From the NCBI GenBank assembly GCA_965232455.1, contig OZ246981.1:4712001-4776000 (forward strand): a DNA stretch of 64,000 nt, in the 5' to 3' direction. The notes under the pieces were generated by a model. That model searched no databases and was not told the origin of the DNA. It saw only the letters and a program-made list of their open reading frames with translations. Positions 45,284 to 53,513 of this stretch are shown one piece after another. A program made the translations under genes and the position numbers. Positions within the stretch are counted from its first letter, which is position 1. The number at the start of each line of letters is the position of its first letter. Source of the DNA: JBFGFX01 sp965232455 (GTDB lineage: Bacteria; Pseudomonadota; Gammaproteobacteria; Steroidobacterales; Woeseiaceae).

Positions 45284-45577
45284 TCAGGGAGACGCGCGGG
45301 CGCGGTGGTGCGAGCAGGGGCGGACCCGGACGGAGCTTCGGGCGCCGAGCGGCTCGACAAACGGTATCGTCGATACGGCGAGTTCTTCTCCGGCATCAAG
45401 CAGCGCATCGTCGTCGCGATCGAGCTTCAAGCAGATGGCGCAGGTCTCGCCGAGATCCGAGGCGTGGTGATCCAGTTGATGAGTTGCCGAGGCGAGCTGC
45501 GACCACGCCAGCGCGACCACCACCAACCACTTGAAGGCTGAAATCTCGGGAGGTTTTGCACGAAAGTCGCTATTCAT
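45284..45577 (-). CDS. Small exported CxxC protein, first gene of the zinc operon
   Basis: A 97-residue protein with an N-terminal hydrophobic segment (FKWLVVVALAWSQLASA). Potential metal ligands follow: THQLDHH, then GETCAICLKLDRDDD with a CxxC. This layout (His near the signal peptide and CAxC followed by an acidic stretch) is seen in small proteins next to metal transport genes, including DUF2946-like ones. The C-terminal tail is Arg- and His-rich. It begins about 57 bp from the Zur-like palindrome and leads the operon. Function is unknown; metal binding is inferred. Confidence 0.6.
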   Translation of the reverse strand: MNSDFRAKPPEISAFKWLVVVALAWSQLASATHQLDHHASDLGETCAICLKLDRDDDALLDAGEELAVSTIPFVEPLGARSSVRVRPCSHHRARASP

Positions 45578-45633
45578 CGCGCTTGGGTTTCTGCTGCGTG
45601 ACGCCGAAAACTCCTTAGTAATAGCATGACCCG

Positions 45634-45656
45634 CAAATGTCGCGCAATAGCATTTG
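45634..45656 (-). promoter_or_regulatory. Putative Zur-type operator upstream of the zinc operon
   Basis: A 23-bp site with perfect outer arms CAAATG and CATTTG separated by 11 bp. Gammaproteobacterial Zur boxes are also 23 bp with AAATG/CATTT outer arms and an AT-rich centre. Here the left centre reads CTATT, whereas the right centre (GCGCG) deviates. It lies 57 bp upstream of the first operon gene, where a repressor would act. A second AATAGCAT word occurs 26 bp away at 45620-45627. Confidence 0.45.
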
Positions 45657-45672
45657 GTTTAGTGGAAACGGC

Positions 45673-45728
45673 CTGCGAATCACCCGAAATGCCTGGGGTG
45701 CGCGGTCGTCCGCCGTCTGCGAATCACC
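45673..45728. repeat. Direct repeat CTGCGAATCACC, two copies
   Basis: The 12-mer CTGCGAATCACC occurs at 45673-45684 and again at 45717-45728, 44 bp apart, between the zinc operon promoter and the 3' end of the neighbouring lipoprotein gene. Spacing close to four helical turns could suit a DNA-binding protein, but a chance repeat cannot be excluded. Confidence 0.3.
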
Positions 45729-45810
45729 TCTTTCGCATTCCGTTTTGTACCTGATTATGTCTGGTCCATCTCGTCCTCAATAGTCAAACACACCCTCCGG
45801 AGTTCCGCCA

Positions 45811-46632
45811 TCAGTTCGACGGGTCCTCGCCCGCCGAGTGCAGTCCGGCAAGCGCCGACGAGGTGTCGAGTACCAACTGACGCACGGCATCGCCATCGCG
45901 AAAAGCCAGCACCAGTTGCTTCGGCGACGGAATCAGCGGAAAGAAAAGATTGAGATGTTTCTTTTCAGCCGCAGGGATGAGTATCGGCAGCTCGGTGTGC
46001 CGACTCTCAATCTTGTCATTCACCTTGGCATTGTTGACGCCGCGCACGATTCCGCTGGTAATCAGCACCGGCCCGGCAATCAGCATGCCGGAAGCCGCCG
46101 CCGCGGCGCCTCCCACCGACGCCATTCCGCCGGACACCAGTGCTCCGGTGCCCGCCGCCGATACGGTACCCAGGCCCACGGCCGATACCACGGTGCCCGA
46201 GGTTACGAGCGTGCTCGTGCCGGCGCCCGCCTTGATATCCAGGCCGGCACCCTTGTGCCGCCGGACCACTTCCCTGCTCTGGCGAACGAGTGCCTTTCGC
46301 GACGCGGCGACGTCAACCGCGTGATCGAGAGAGTCGATCACGAAAACGCGGTCCAGCCAGACCGGCGTTTCGGCGAGGTTGTGAACCGTCAGCCGGTACT
46401 CGTCCCAATCCGCGTTGCGGGCCCAGGTTCCCGGTCCGTCCCGCACGATGAGCGAGTCGACCGTGACGGAAAGGCGCCCGTCGGAGGCGGCGACGACGGG
46501 CCCGCCGTCGTCGAGGGGCAGAGGCTCTTTCAACAGTCCAGTGCCTCCGCACCCGGTCATGACGATCATCAGAATCGCGCACGCCAAAACCCTGCCCGAG
46601 GATGTCCGCATTGATTTCAATCCACTCGTCAT
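45811..46632 (-). CDS. Lipoprotein of unknown function
   Basis: A 273-residue lipoprotein from the ATG at 46632 (GTGAGG upstream). The signal peptide ends in lipobox MIVMTGCGG. Residues ~40-130 form a beta-rich segment (RLSVTVDSLIVRDGP, EYRLTVHNLAETPVWLDRVFVID). A Gly/Ala/Ser-rich hydrophobic stretch (~150-200) follows, with LVTSGTVVSAVGLGTVSAAG, and could embed in a membrane. The C-terminal part has ESRHTELPILIPAAEKKHLNLFFPL. No family is recognised. It diverges from a TetR regulator, and the four-site operator array between them suggests that this regulator controls it. Confidence 0.75.
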   Translation of the reverse strand: MTSGLKSMRTSSGRVLACAILMIVMTGCGGTGLLKEPLPLDDGGPVVAASDGRLSVTVDSLIVRDGPGTWARNADWDEYRLTVHNLAETPVWLDRVFVIDSLDHAVDVAASRKALVRQSREVVRRHKGAGLDIKAGAGTSTLVTSGTVVSAVGLGTVSAAGTGALVSGGMASVGGAAAAASGMLIAGPVLITSGIVRGVNNAKVNDKIESRHTELPILIPAAEKKHLNLFFPLIPSPKQLVLAFRDGDAVRQLVLDTSSALAGLHSAGEDPSN

Positions 46633-46711
46633 CTCTTCGTCCTCACCGTCTGTCGTCCGATCGCTGCCGGCGCGCCTTGCGATAAAGCCCTGAAAAACAG
46701 CAATAAAGTGC

Positions 46712-46740
46712 TTGCGAGGCGACCCGCCGGGGCCGATAAT
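46712..46740 (+). promoter_or_regulatory. Predicted sigma-70 promoter for the TetR gene
   Basis: TTGCGA at 46712-46717 and GATAAT at 46735-46740 are separated by 17 bp, matching the -35 and -10 consensus at 4/6 and 5/6 positions. Transcription would start at about 46747, inside the first GATAG operator, so a bound repressor would block it. Confidence 0.5.
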
Positions 46741-46803
46741 GATAGACGCTACTAAATGATAGTGACTATTAAAGATAGAGGCTATCAGATGATAGTCACT
46801 ATC
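46741..46803. promoter_or_regulatory. Array of four GATAG-N3-CTATC operator repeats
   Basis: Four 13-bp inverted repeats of the form GATAG-N3-CTATC: 46741-46753 (GATAGACGCTACT, imperfect), 46758-46770 (GATAGTGACTATT, one mismatch), 46774-46786 and 46791-46803 (both perfect). Start-to-start spacing is 17, 16 and 17 bp. The array begins at the predicted transcription start and ends 4 bp before the TetR start codon. Such symmetric half-sites are typical TetR operators, so autorepression and control of the divergent lipoprotein gene are likely. Confidence 0.7.
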
Positions 46804-46807
46804 GCAA

Positions 46808-47419
46808 GTGAGTTTGATGACCGGAAGCCTGCGCGAAACCAAACGCATCGCCACGATGACGCAGATACAAAAGGCGGCAATCGTACTGTTCTCCGCCAAA
46901 GGGTTCTCGAACACGACCGTCGAGGAGATCGCCAAGCTGGCCGGGGTCGGTCCGGCGACCGTGTATCGCCACTTTGAAACCAAAGAACGCATCATCATCT
47001 GGGACGAGTACGACGAAGGCTTTCTGGAGTCCGTTTTTTCGGTCATCGCGGCGGAAGGGCTTCGCGAGGGTCTTCGGGCGCTCTGCGCCGCCGTCGATGA
47101 GGGCATGGACAAAGAGCAGTCGAACCGTCACCGGGCGAGGATGCAGCTCGTGCAGTCCGAACCGGCATTGGACAAGGAGGCCATGGCAAACTGCATCGAC
47201 TTCGGCAATTCCATTGCCGCCGCGCTCGCAGCCAGGTCGGGGCGAGCGGATTCGTCGCCGGAAGACGTCGCGGTCGGCCGTGCGGTCGCCAGCTTGTTTT
47301 ATGCGCTCATCGTGGATTGGGCCAACAGCGATCCCGGTGAACAGCGCCCTCTCCGGACGACGTTGCAGAGCACCCTCTCGGCCTTGCACAACGAATTGTT
47401 CCCTGACGGGGTCGTTTGA
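46808..47419 (+). CDS. TetR-family transcriptional repressor
   Basis: A 203-residue regulator (GTG at 46808; ATG at 46817 is an alternative). The N-terminal helix-turn-helix reads AAIVLFSAKGFSNTTVEEIAK followed by AGVGPATVYRHFETKERII, the canonical TetR signature. The ligand domain (~65-195) is helical and ends SALHNELFPDG. The perfect inverted repeats immediately upstream indicate autoregulation. Its stop overlaps or abuts the frame of the downstream membrane protein, suggesting co-transcription. The ligand is unknown. Confidence 0.88.
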   Translation: MSLMTGSLRETKRIATMTQIQKAAIVLFSAKGFSNTTVEEIAKLAGVGPATVYRHFETKERIIIWDEYDEGFLESVFSVIAAEGLREGLRALCAAVDEGMDKEQSNRHRARMQLVQSEPALDKEAMANCIDFGNSIAAALAARSGRADSSPEDVAVGRAVASLFYALIVDWANSDPGEQRPLRTTLQSTLSALHNELFPDGVV

Positions 47420-47442
47420 GCGTCCGGCGCAGGAGCGTGCGG

Positions 47443-48147
47443 TTGAGCATTATGGAATTGAGCGAGTTTGTTTCGCTGGAGGGAGAGGATTTCGCCGATC
47501 AGTTCGGCTGGGTTGACTGGCGACAGGACGACGCCGCCGTCATCGAGATGTTCCGATCTCAGCTCGGGGACAGCGCCTCGATTGAATACGTCGAAGAGCG
47601 TGGCGACATTACCGTTCAATACCGCGGCCGGTCCTATTCGATTCCGTTAACTCACACCGGATGCGACCGGTATGTCGTGCTCAGTTCTCTTGCGGAACTG
47701 CTTCGTGAAACGCACGACGTGTGGCTGCACAAAGCTTCGATGGAGGATGACACTCACGGGGTGCTGGTCTTATCCAGGAGTTTTTCCAGGGAGCTTGCGG
47801 AAAAGCATGCGTCCTGGGTGAAAGAAAGCTTGCAGCCCTTGAGAAGAGGGATCGATGAGTTTACCGGCCTCAAAATTCCGTACATCGGCCACGAACGGCG
47901 TAAGACGGAATTCGAGAAAGAATACCGGGCGTTGGAAGCGGCCCGAACGGAAAGAGAGGCTGAAGTACGAAAACTCGCCCTGGAGTCCACGGCGGCGGTA
48001 AGAAAATACAAACTGAAACAGTACGTCTCTTTGACGATTGCAGTCCTGGTGCTCTCGCTGATTGCGTGGGGGCTGGTTCTCAAACATTCAGAACCGGATT
48101 GTCGCATCAGGGTCGACGGCGAATGCATTGATCAGAGTGCAGAATAG
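47443..48147 (+). CDS. Hypothetical C-terminally anchored membrane protein
   Basis: A ~234-residue protein. I favour the TTG at 47443, which has AGGAG seven bases upstream; ATG 47452 is an alternative. Residues ~1-140 form a soluble domain (FADQFGWVDWRQDDAAVIEMF, DITVQYRGRSYSIPL, VLSRSFSREL). A charged coiled coil follows (~155-190, FEKEYRALEAARTEREAEV), then one TM (~200-220, SLTIAVLVLSLIAWGLVL) and a short tail with two Cys residues (PDCRIRVDGEC). No family is recognised. It is probably the second gene of the TetR operon. Confidence 0.65.
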   Translation: MSIMELSEFVSLEGEDFADQFGWVDWRQDDAAVIEMFRSQLGDSASIEYVEERGDITVQYRGRSYSIPLTHTGCDRYVVLSSLAELLRETHDVWLHKASMEDDTHGVLVLSRSFSRELAEKHASWVKESLQPLRRGIDEFTGLKIPYIGHERRKTEFEKEYRALEAARTEREAEVRKLALESTAAVRKYKLKQYVSLTIAVLVLSLIAWGLVLKHSEPDCRIRVDGECIDQSAE

Positions 48148-48365
48148 ATCAAAGTAGGCGCCCGCCGGGAACGTCGAAACAAGCAGGATGAGCCCCTTTG
48201 TATGTAGGGTTGGCGGCTGAACCTGAGCGCCTCGAACCGGTCGTTTATACTAAAGCCACCATCGCTCGTTCGAGTTCCGTTGAAGCGTCGTCAGGCCGTC
48301 GTTAATCCGAGCCGGACGCTAAGACCGTCCAACGGGACCGTAGTCGCATAGCGGGAGGTCGAGCA

Positions 48366-49499
48366 ATGAAAGTACGGATCTTTCGGCGCCGCTTCACGAT
48401 GTTGTTTCTGACGTCCGCGATCCTCGGTACGGCTGCCGCACCGGCGAGCGCTCAGCTGAAGCCGGCAATGCAGGATCGAACGGCGATTCTCGGAAGTATC
48501 GCGCGGCCGGAGGTGCAGCAGGTCAAGCAACGGCTCGACCTCGCCGTTCGGAGGGACAGCGTCGACTGGGCCGCGGTCGAGGCGCTGCTGACGCAGTCCG
48601 GACTCGACGAAGTGGGCAAGGAGTTCCTGCTTCACGGCACGTTGATGCGCATTCGCGAATTCGAGCCCGATGCCGACGCCATGGATTTCGTCGTTCGCAT
48701 GCGGAGCTACGACAGCAAAGTGTACGTTCGGCACGAGGAAGGCCCGCTGCCGGTGGCGGTGTACCCGATCGCGACCGTCGCGGAAGGCACGCTCGATTAC
48801 TGGCACCGGCGGGACGTAAAGCGCAATGCGTCGATCGCCATGGCATCAGGCGACTTGAGCAGCCTTCGGCATGTGCGACGACCGGGTACGGACGAGTTTG
48901 CCGGCGTCCTCGCGGCGCTGGACGAAGCCGACGCGGTGACGACAACGCTGGCGGACGAGTGGTTGGCGGCAAACGCCGGTGGCGTCGATTTCTACGAAGC
49001 CCGCGCGATCACGGCGCTGAAGGGCGGCGACCGCCGCGAAGTCTCCGGCTTATTGCGTTCGGGTAACGGCCCGGCCGCGGTTCGCTTGTTACGCGCGGTA
49101 CGCTCGCACTTCGACGCGGGTGCCGCATTCGATCTTTTAAGGGATGCGACGGCTAATCCGTCCGTTGCGTCGGCCGCGGTCTTTGAAATCGACGCGTTGC
49201 GGCATTCGGCTCTGGCGCAGCGGGTTGACGACTACCTGATCGATGCGTTGGCAGATTCCGAATTGGGGGCGACGGCAGCGGCGATTGTCGCGCGCCGTGG
49301 AGATCACGACTTGTTTGTGCAAGTGGCCGACGTACTGGACGCGCCGGGCGCGACAGCCGTTCAGCAGGCGCGCGCCGTGCTCGCGCTCACGTTGGCGAAA
49401 GACCCGTACGCAAGGCTTGCGCTGGAAGATGCCGTCAAAAGCGAAGGCTTTACGGATCCCGATCTGCATCAGGACGTTGTCCGGTGGCTGCAAAACTGA
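48366..49499 (+). CDS. Secreted hypothetical protein with helical repeat-like region
   Basis: A 377-residue protein with a strong ribosome site (GGGAGG) and a signal peptide ending PASA-Q. The middle part contains YVRHEEGPLPVAVYPIATVAEG. The C-terminal ~200 residues are Ala/Leu/Asp-rich helices in a regular pattern (RLLRAVRSHFDAGAAFDLLRDA, AVFEIDALRHSALAQR, AVLALTLAKDPYARLALEDAV) reminiscent of HEAT-like repeats. No family is recognised. Its end overlaps the downstream carboxypeptidase start by 16 bp, so the two exported proteins are probably made and used together. Confidence 0.7.
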   Translation: MKVRIFRRRFTMLFLTSAILGTAAAPASAQLKPAMQDRTAILGSIARPEVQQVKQRLDLAVRRDSVDWAAVEALLTQSGLDEVGKEFLLHGTLMRIREFEPDADAMDFVVRMRSYDSKVYVRHEEGPLPVAVYPIATVAEGTLDYWHRRDVKRNASIAMASGDLSSLRHVRRPGTDEFAGVLAALDEADAVTTTLADEWLAANAGGVDFYEARAITALKGGDRREVSGLLRSGNGPAAVRLLRAVRSHFDAGAAFDLLRDATANPSVASAAVFEIDALRHSALAQRVDDYLIDALADSELGATAAAIVARRGDHDLFVQVADVLDAPGATAVQQARAVLALTLAKDPYARLALEDAVKSEGFTDPDLHQDVVRWLQN

Positions 49500-51391
49500 A
49501 GCCCCTGCTGGTCGTTGCCGGACTCGCCATCTCGCAGGCGAGTTACGCGCAGGTACTGACGTACACCGAGGCGACGAACAGCGCCACGGAACTGGCCCTG
49601 GGTTTTCCGGTACCCGTTCCGGTCGATTCTTTGACGGCAGTGCCGGGTTTTCGAGCTTACGCGAGCCTGCATGCGCGGCATCAGGACCTGATGCTGATGA
49701 ATGCCGAGGTCAGCGGTCAGGTGGTCGGAACGACGCTGCTGAACCGGGAAATCTGGGCGTATCGGATCGGGGACGCCGACAGCTCGAACGTCAACGGGAC
49801 TACCGAGGCTGCGGTGTTGATCAATGGCGGCATTCACGCCCGCGAGTGGGCGAGCCCCGAGGTCGTGACCGAACTGTTCGAGCAGCTTGTCGAGAGGAAG
49901 GCGGATGGCGGCATCGTGCAGTACATCGTCGAGAACATGAATACGGTGCTGCTGCCCGTCAACAACGTCGACGGATTCATTCAGACGCAGAATTATCCCA
50001 CCGAGATCACGCCGACGCCCCCGGGCACGCCGGTCGTCTCCCAACCCGCTCAATTCGATTCGCCGAGGGACGGCCGCATGAGGCGCAAGAACATGCGCAA
50101 CGTCGACGAAGACCTGACGACCGAGGCGGATCGGCTGCTGGGAGTGGACCTGAATCGCAACAACGCGCAGTTCTTCGACAACGGCGGCAACTCGACCGAT
50201 CCTGAGAGCCTCGTTTACCGTGGCGTCGCGCCGGCATCCGAACCGGAAATCCTGGCGCTGCAGGCCGCGGCAGCGCTCGCGCCCGCCGATCGTCTGAGAC
50301 TGTACGTCGATGCCCACTCGTACAGCCGCGTCATGTTCGTTCCGTCGCCGCCGAACCCGCGCCAAAACGCCAATACGCTGTCCCTGGTGAACAAAGTGGC
50401 GGCATCGACCGGCACGGACCCGCGGCATCCGGCCTACTTCCCGATCATCAACCCGCCGAACTCAGGCATCAGCGGAACCGCGGTGTTCTTCGCCTACACC
50501 TACGACGTTCCCGCGTGGACGCTCGAGATCGAACCGCCGCAGGGCTTTCCGGGCATACCCGATGCCGGCGCCTATTACGGCGGGTTCGGCGTTTCCAATG
50601 ACGGCTTCATACTTCCGGATTCGGAAATCGAGCGAGCCCGGGACGAGCTCACGGTTGCCCACATACTGGCGCTTTACAACCAGGCCGGCCCCCCCGCCGT
50701 CCAGGCGGTGGAGATTGCCGACGCCGCCGGAACCACCGTTTATTCCGCCGAGTGGCAAAACAACGGCAACGGCACGCGTTCGCTCGTCGTCGGCGCCGAA
50801 ACGGCGCTGGTCGCGGACGGATCGCAGTATTCTCTGTGGCTTGCGTTCGACAAGCCCATGCGGTTCGTGGATTCGACGGGCGCGGTTGCCGAATATCCCG
50901 GCCAGGCGGTGATGGGTACGCAGCCGGTAGCCACTCTAACCGCCGGCGGCAATCAGTTGTCGGCAAACTTTGTCTTCGATGACTGGCCGCTGACGCCGGG
51001 CGGTGCACCGTCCGGTTACGCCCGCTACCGCGCCGATGCAATCACCGGAACGTTCAGCATCGTCCCGAACTCGCGGATTGCGAATGCGACGCGGGCCACT
51101 CTCGCCGTGCTCGTTGCCGACATGGGCGGGCTGCTCAACGACGGTGATCCGTCCACGATCGTGGATTTTGAGAACGGCGGCTGGACCGGCTACGAAGACG
51201 CAAGCGGCCGGCAGGGCGACACCGGCGGGGCCGATGAGTCCTTCAGAGTGACCGTCAATCCCGGGCCGCCGTCTCCGCGGTCCGGTGGCGGCGGAGGAGG
51301 AGGTGCCGCCACCGTGCCCGGTCTTCTTGTCCTGATGGGCTTGTTGTTGCTCTTGCGACTGCCGCGCGAACCTGCCCGAAAGCACCTGTGA
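49484..51391 (+). CDS. Secreted M14 zinc carboxypeptidase with GlyGly-CTERM-like anchor
   Basis: A 635-residue exopeptidase (GTG start, signal peptide ending ASYA-Q). Zinc ligands His and Glu are in NGGIHAREWASPE (~120); substrate-binding Arg/Asn lie near VDLNRNNAQF; the third ligand His is in YVDAHSYSRVM (~275); the catalytic Glu is in AWTLEIEPPQG (~350). A beta-sandwich region (~410-600) follows. The C-terminus has SGGGGGGGAATVP, a hydrophobic helix (GLLVLMGLLLLL) and basic RLPREPARK. This is the tripartite form of GlyGly-CTERM signals, which are handled by rhombosortase and type II secretion in gammaproteobacteria. It cleaves C-terminal residues from peptides outside the cell. Confidence 0.88.
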   Translation: MAAKLKPLLVVAGLAISQASYAQVLTYTEATNSATELALGFPVPVPVDSLTAVPGFRAYASLHARHQDLMLMNAEVSGQVVGTTLLNREIWAYRIGDADSSNVNGTTEAAVLINGGIHAREWASPEVVTELFEQLVERKADGGIVQYIVENMNTVLLPVNNVDGFIQTQNYPTEITPTPPGTPVVSQPAQFDSPRDGRMRRKNMRNVDEDLTTEADRLLGVDLNRNNAQFFDNGGNSTDPESLVYRGVAPASEPEILALQAAAALAPADRLRLYVDAHSYSRVMFVPSPPNPRQNANTLSLVNKVAASTGTDPRHPAYFPIINPPNSGISGTAVFFAYTYDVPAWTLEIEPPQGFPGIPDAGAYYGGFGVSNDGFILPDSEIERARDELTVAHILALYNQAGPPAVQAVEIADAAGTTVYSAEWQNNGNGTRSLVVGAETALVADGSQYSLWLAFDKPMRFVDSTGAVAEYPGQAVMGTQPVATLTAGGNQLSANFVFDDWPLTPGGAPSGYARYRADAITGTFSIVPNSRIANATRATLAVLVADMGGLLNDGDPSTIVDFENGGWTGYEDASGRQGDTGGADESFRVTVNPGPPSPRSGGGGGGGAATVPGLLVLMGLLLLLRLPREPARKHL

Positions 51392-51494
51392 CCGCGTGAC
51401 CGGGCCGTGCGTTCTGTGTGGCCACGTCACTATGTCGTAACCTGATTCAAACGTAGACTGAAGATGCCCGGTATCAAAGACCTCTCCCGATCCA

Positions 51495-52295
51495 ATGCAA
51501 ATTCTCGACAGTCACGTTCACTTTTTTGATCCTACGCGGCCCGACGGCATCCGCTGGCCGAATGCCGCCAGCCCTCTGTACCGCCCTACGTTTCCGCCCG
51601 ATCTCGTTGCGGCCATGGATCCTCATCGGCTAAGCGGCTGCATCGCGGTGGAGACGAGTCGCCGGCATCAGGACGATCAATGGCTGCTGGACCTGAGCGC
51701 GCGCGAGAAGCTGGTCAAAGGCGTGGTGCTGAACTTGCAGCCCGACAAGCCGGGTTTCGAGGACAGGCTGGACAGAGCATCCGAATCCGGCAAGTTCGTC
51801 GGCATCCGACTGCGGCCGATCGAACAATACGACCTGTCGAGTACCACGCTCCATCGGAGCCTTCGTTATCTGGCGCACCACGGCAAATCCGTCGAATTCG
51901 GCGCCAAGAGCCCCGGGAAAAAGAAGGAGTTTGCGTACCTGGCGGGTAAGTATCCGGACCTTACGTGGATACTCGATCATTGCGGTCATCCGCAAGGCGT
52001 CCTCGTTGACGAGGCCTGGCGCGCGGGTATCGCCGAAATTGCCTCGGTGACCAACACGGTTACCAAGGTGACGGGCCTTGGCAGTCCACTTGAGGAATGG
52101 CGGGGAACGTTGGACATGCTCGTCGAGTTGTTCGGCACGGAGAGATTGCTTTACGGCAGCAACTGGCCCGTGAGCACTTTGGTCGATAAATACGACAATC
52201 AGATCGTTGCTTTCGGCGAGTACTTTAGGAGTGATGCGGAGAGATTTCTCTTCGCCAACGCGACGCGTGTCTATGGTATCGGCGGCTCGGAATAG
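51495..52295 (+). CDS. Amidohydrolase-2 family lactonase/hydrolase
   Basis: A 266-residue TIM-barrel metal hydrolase of the amidohydrolase 2 (PF04909) type. The metal-binding start DSHVHFFDP (~5), HCGHP (~165) and the C-terminal Asn/Trp motif YGSNWPVS (~220) resemble L-fucono-lactonase-like proteins, which open sugar-acid lactones. Other members are decarboxylases, so the substrate remains open. It stands alone about 100 bp after the carboxypeptidase gene and converges on an AraC regulator gene. Confidence 0.85.
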   Translation: MQILDSHVHFFDPTRPDGIRWPNAASPLYRPTFPPDLVAAMDPHRLSGCIAVETSRRHQDDQWLLDLSAREKLVKGVVLNLQPDKPGFEDRLDRASESGKFVGIRLRPIEQYDLSSTTLHRSLRYLAHHGKSVEFGAKSPGKKKEFAYLAGKYPDLTWILDHCGHPQGVLVDEAWRAGIAEIASVTNTVTKVTGLGSPLEEWRGTLDMLVELFGTERLLYGSNWPVSTLVDKYDNQIVAFGEYFRSDAERFLFANATRVYGIGGSE

Positions 52296-52431
52296 CAACT
52301 TTGGGATCCAGTATTGCCGGATAGCGGTCTTTCCTTAACAGAGCGCTCCTGCTCAGCTCCTCGATCGTTCTGCGCTTCGAGGTCGAGCTGCACAGAGCGC
52401 ATCAAGCTTAGCTGCTCGAAATCGCTGCTCC

Positions 52432-53334
52432 CTAGTAGGCGATCTCCGGAAAAGCACCGTTCCTTAATCGGTCGGTATCACGCTTGGGAGGCAAGCCGAA
52501 GACCCTCGAGTATTCGCGGCTGAATTGCGCCGGTTCTCGGTAACCAACTTCAAACCCGGCTTCCGCTGCATCATAGCCTTCCACCAACATCAAGCGTCTC
52601 GCCGCCATCAATCGCAATCGGCTGCGAAAGCGCAACGGGCTTGTTCCCGTGACCGCTTTGAAATGCTCGTGGAAGCTTGACGAACTCATGCCGGCGATTG
52701 CGGCCAAGTCTTTGGTAGTGACGGCTTGAGCAAAATGCTCCTCGAGCCAGGCGATGACTCTGGTCAGATCACGAAGCCGACTGCCCGTTGTCACCATTTC
52801 GCTCAGCATTGCGGCAGACTCGGGATTCTGGAGTAGCCGCCAGACAACCTCTTTTTCAATCAACGGTGCCAACACCGCTGCGTTCTCTGCATTGTGAATG
52901 GTCTCGGCGAGACGCGCCACGGCGTCTAGCAGATCCTCGTCCATTGCGCTCAATTCAAGACCGGCAGAGGCCTTCGGCCCGCCAGCGTGTCGAGGCATCC
53001 GCCCAAGGCTTTCGGCGACCAGCGCGGAGTCCAAATCAAGCCGAAGGCAAACAAATGGAGTCTCTTCCGTCGCTTCAACGACCGCGCCGAAGACCGGGAG
53101 TCGAACGGAACCGAGTAGGTAGTGGGCCGCGTCGTAGCGGTAGGTACGGTTATCCAGCTTGGCCTCCTTGGCCCCCTGGGCAACTATGCACAGTGCCGGC
53201 TGGTAGACCACCAGTTCCGGTACCGTCGCTGATGAATTTCGGATGACGGTCATTCGAGGAACCGGCGTCTGATGGATACCGTCAGTCCCGGTAAAGCTGA
53301 GCAACGTATTGGCCAAATCAGCGACTGTGCGCAT
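52432..53334 (-). CDS. AraC-family transcriptional regulator (AraC_N type)
   Basis: A 300-residue regulator. The N-terminal ligand domain (~20-170) matches the AraC_N type (VYQPALCIVAQGAKEAKL, YLLGSVRLPVFGAVVEAT). The C-terminal double helix-turn-helix (~190-290) has DLAAIAGMSSSSFHEHFKAVTG and AGFEVGYREPAQFSREYSRVFG. It diverges from an SDR oxidoreductase across 179 bp, a very common pairing for this subfamily, so the SDR gene is its likely target. The inducer is unknown. Confidence 0.9.
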   Translation of the reverse strand: MRTVADLANTLLSFTGTDGIHQTPVPRMTVIRNSSATVPELVVYQPALCIVAQGAKEAKLDNRTYRYDAAHYLLGSVRLPVFGAVVEATEETPFVCLRLDLDSALVAESLGRMPRHAGGPKASAGLELSAMDEDLLDAVARLAETIHNAENAAVLAPLIEKEVVWRLLQNPESAAMLSEMVTTGSRLRDLTRVIAWLEEHFAQAVTTKDLAAIAGMSSSSFHEHFKAVTGTSPLRFRSRLRLMAARRLMLVEGYDAAEAGFEVGYREPAQFSREYSRVFGLPPKRDTDRLRNGAFPEIAY

Positions 53335-53513
53335 GCCCTCTCCACCAAAAATCGCCTATCTGGATTTCGGGTTCTACGCGATTTCGGAGAATCGTACAAG
53401 AATTACGGAGGGGTCTCATAACGCCCTCCCTGACCAATCTGGGATTCTGATCTTGCCCGGACGGCCTGAACGCATTGGTAACCGTCCTTCAACATGATCA
53501 ACGGAGAAATGTG

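Noticed and set aside
45811..47112. A 433-residue version of the lipoprotein starting at 47112
   Set aside because: The extra N-terminal part is antisense to the TetR gene and crosses the operator array; the lipobox signal peptide begins at 46632.
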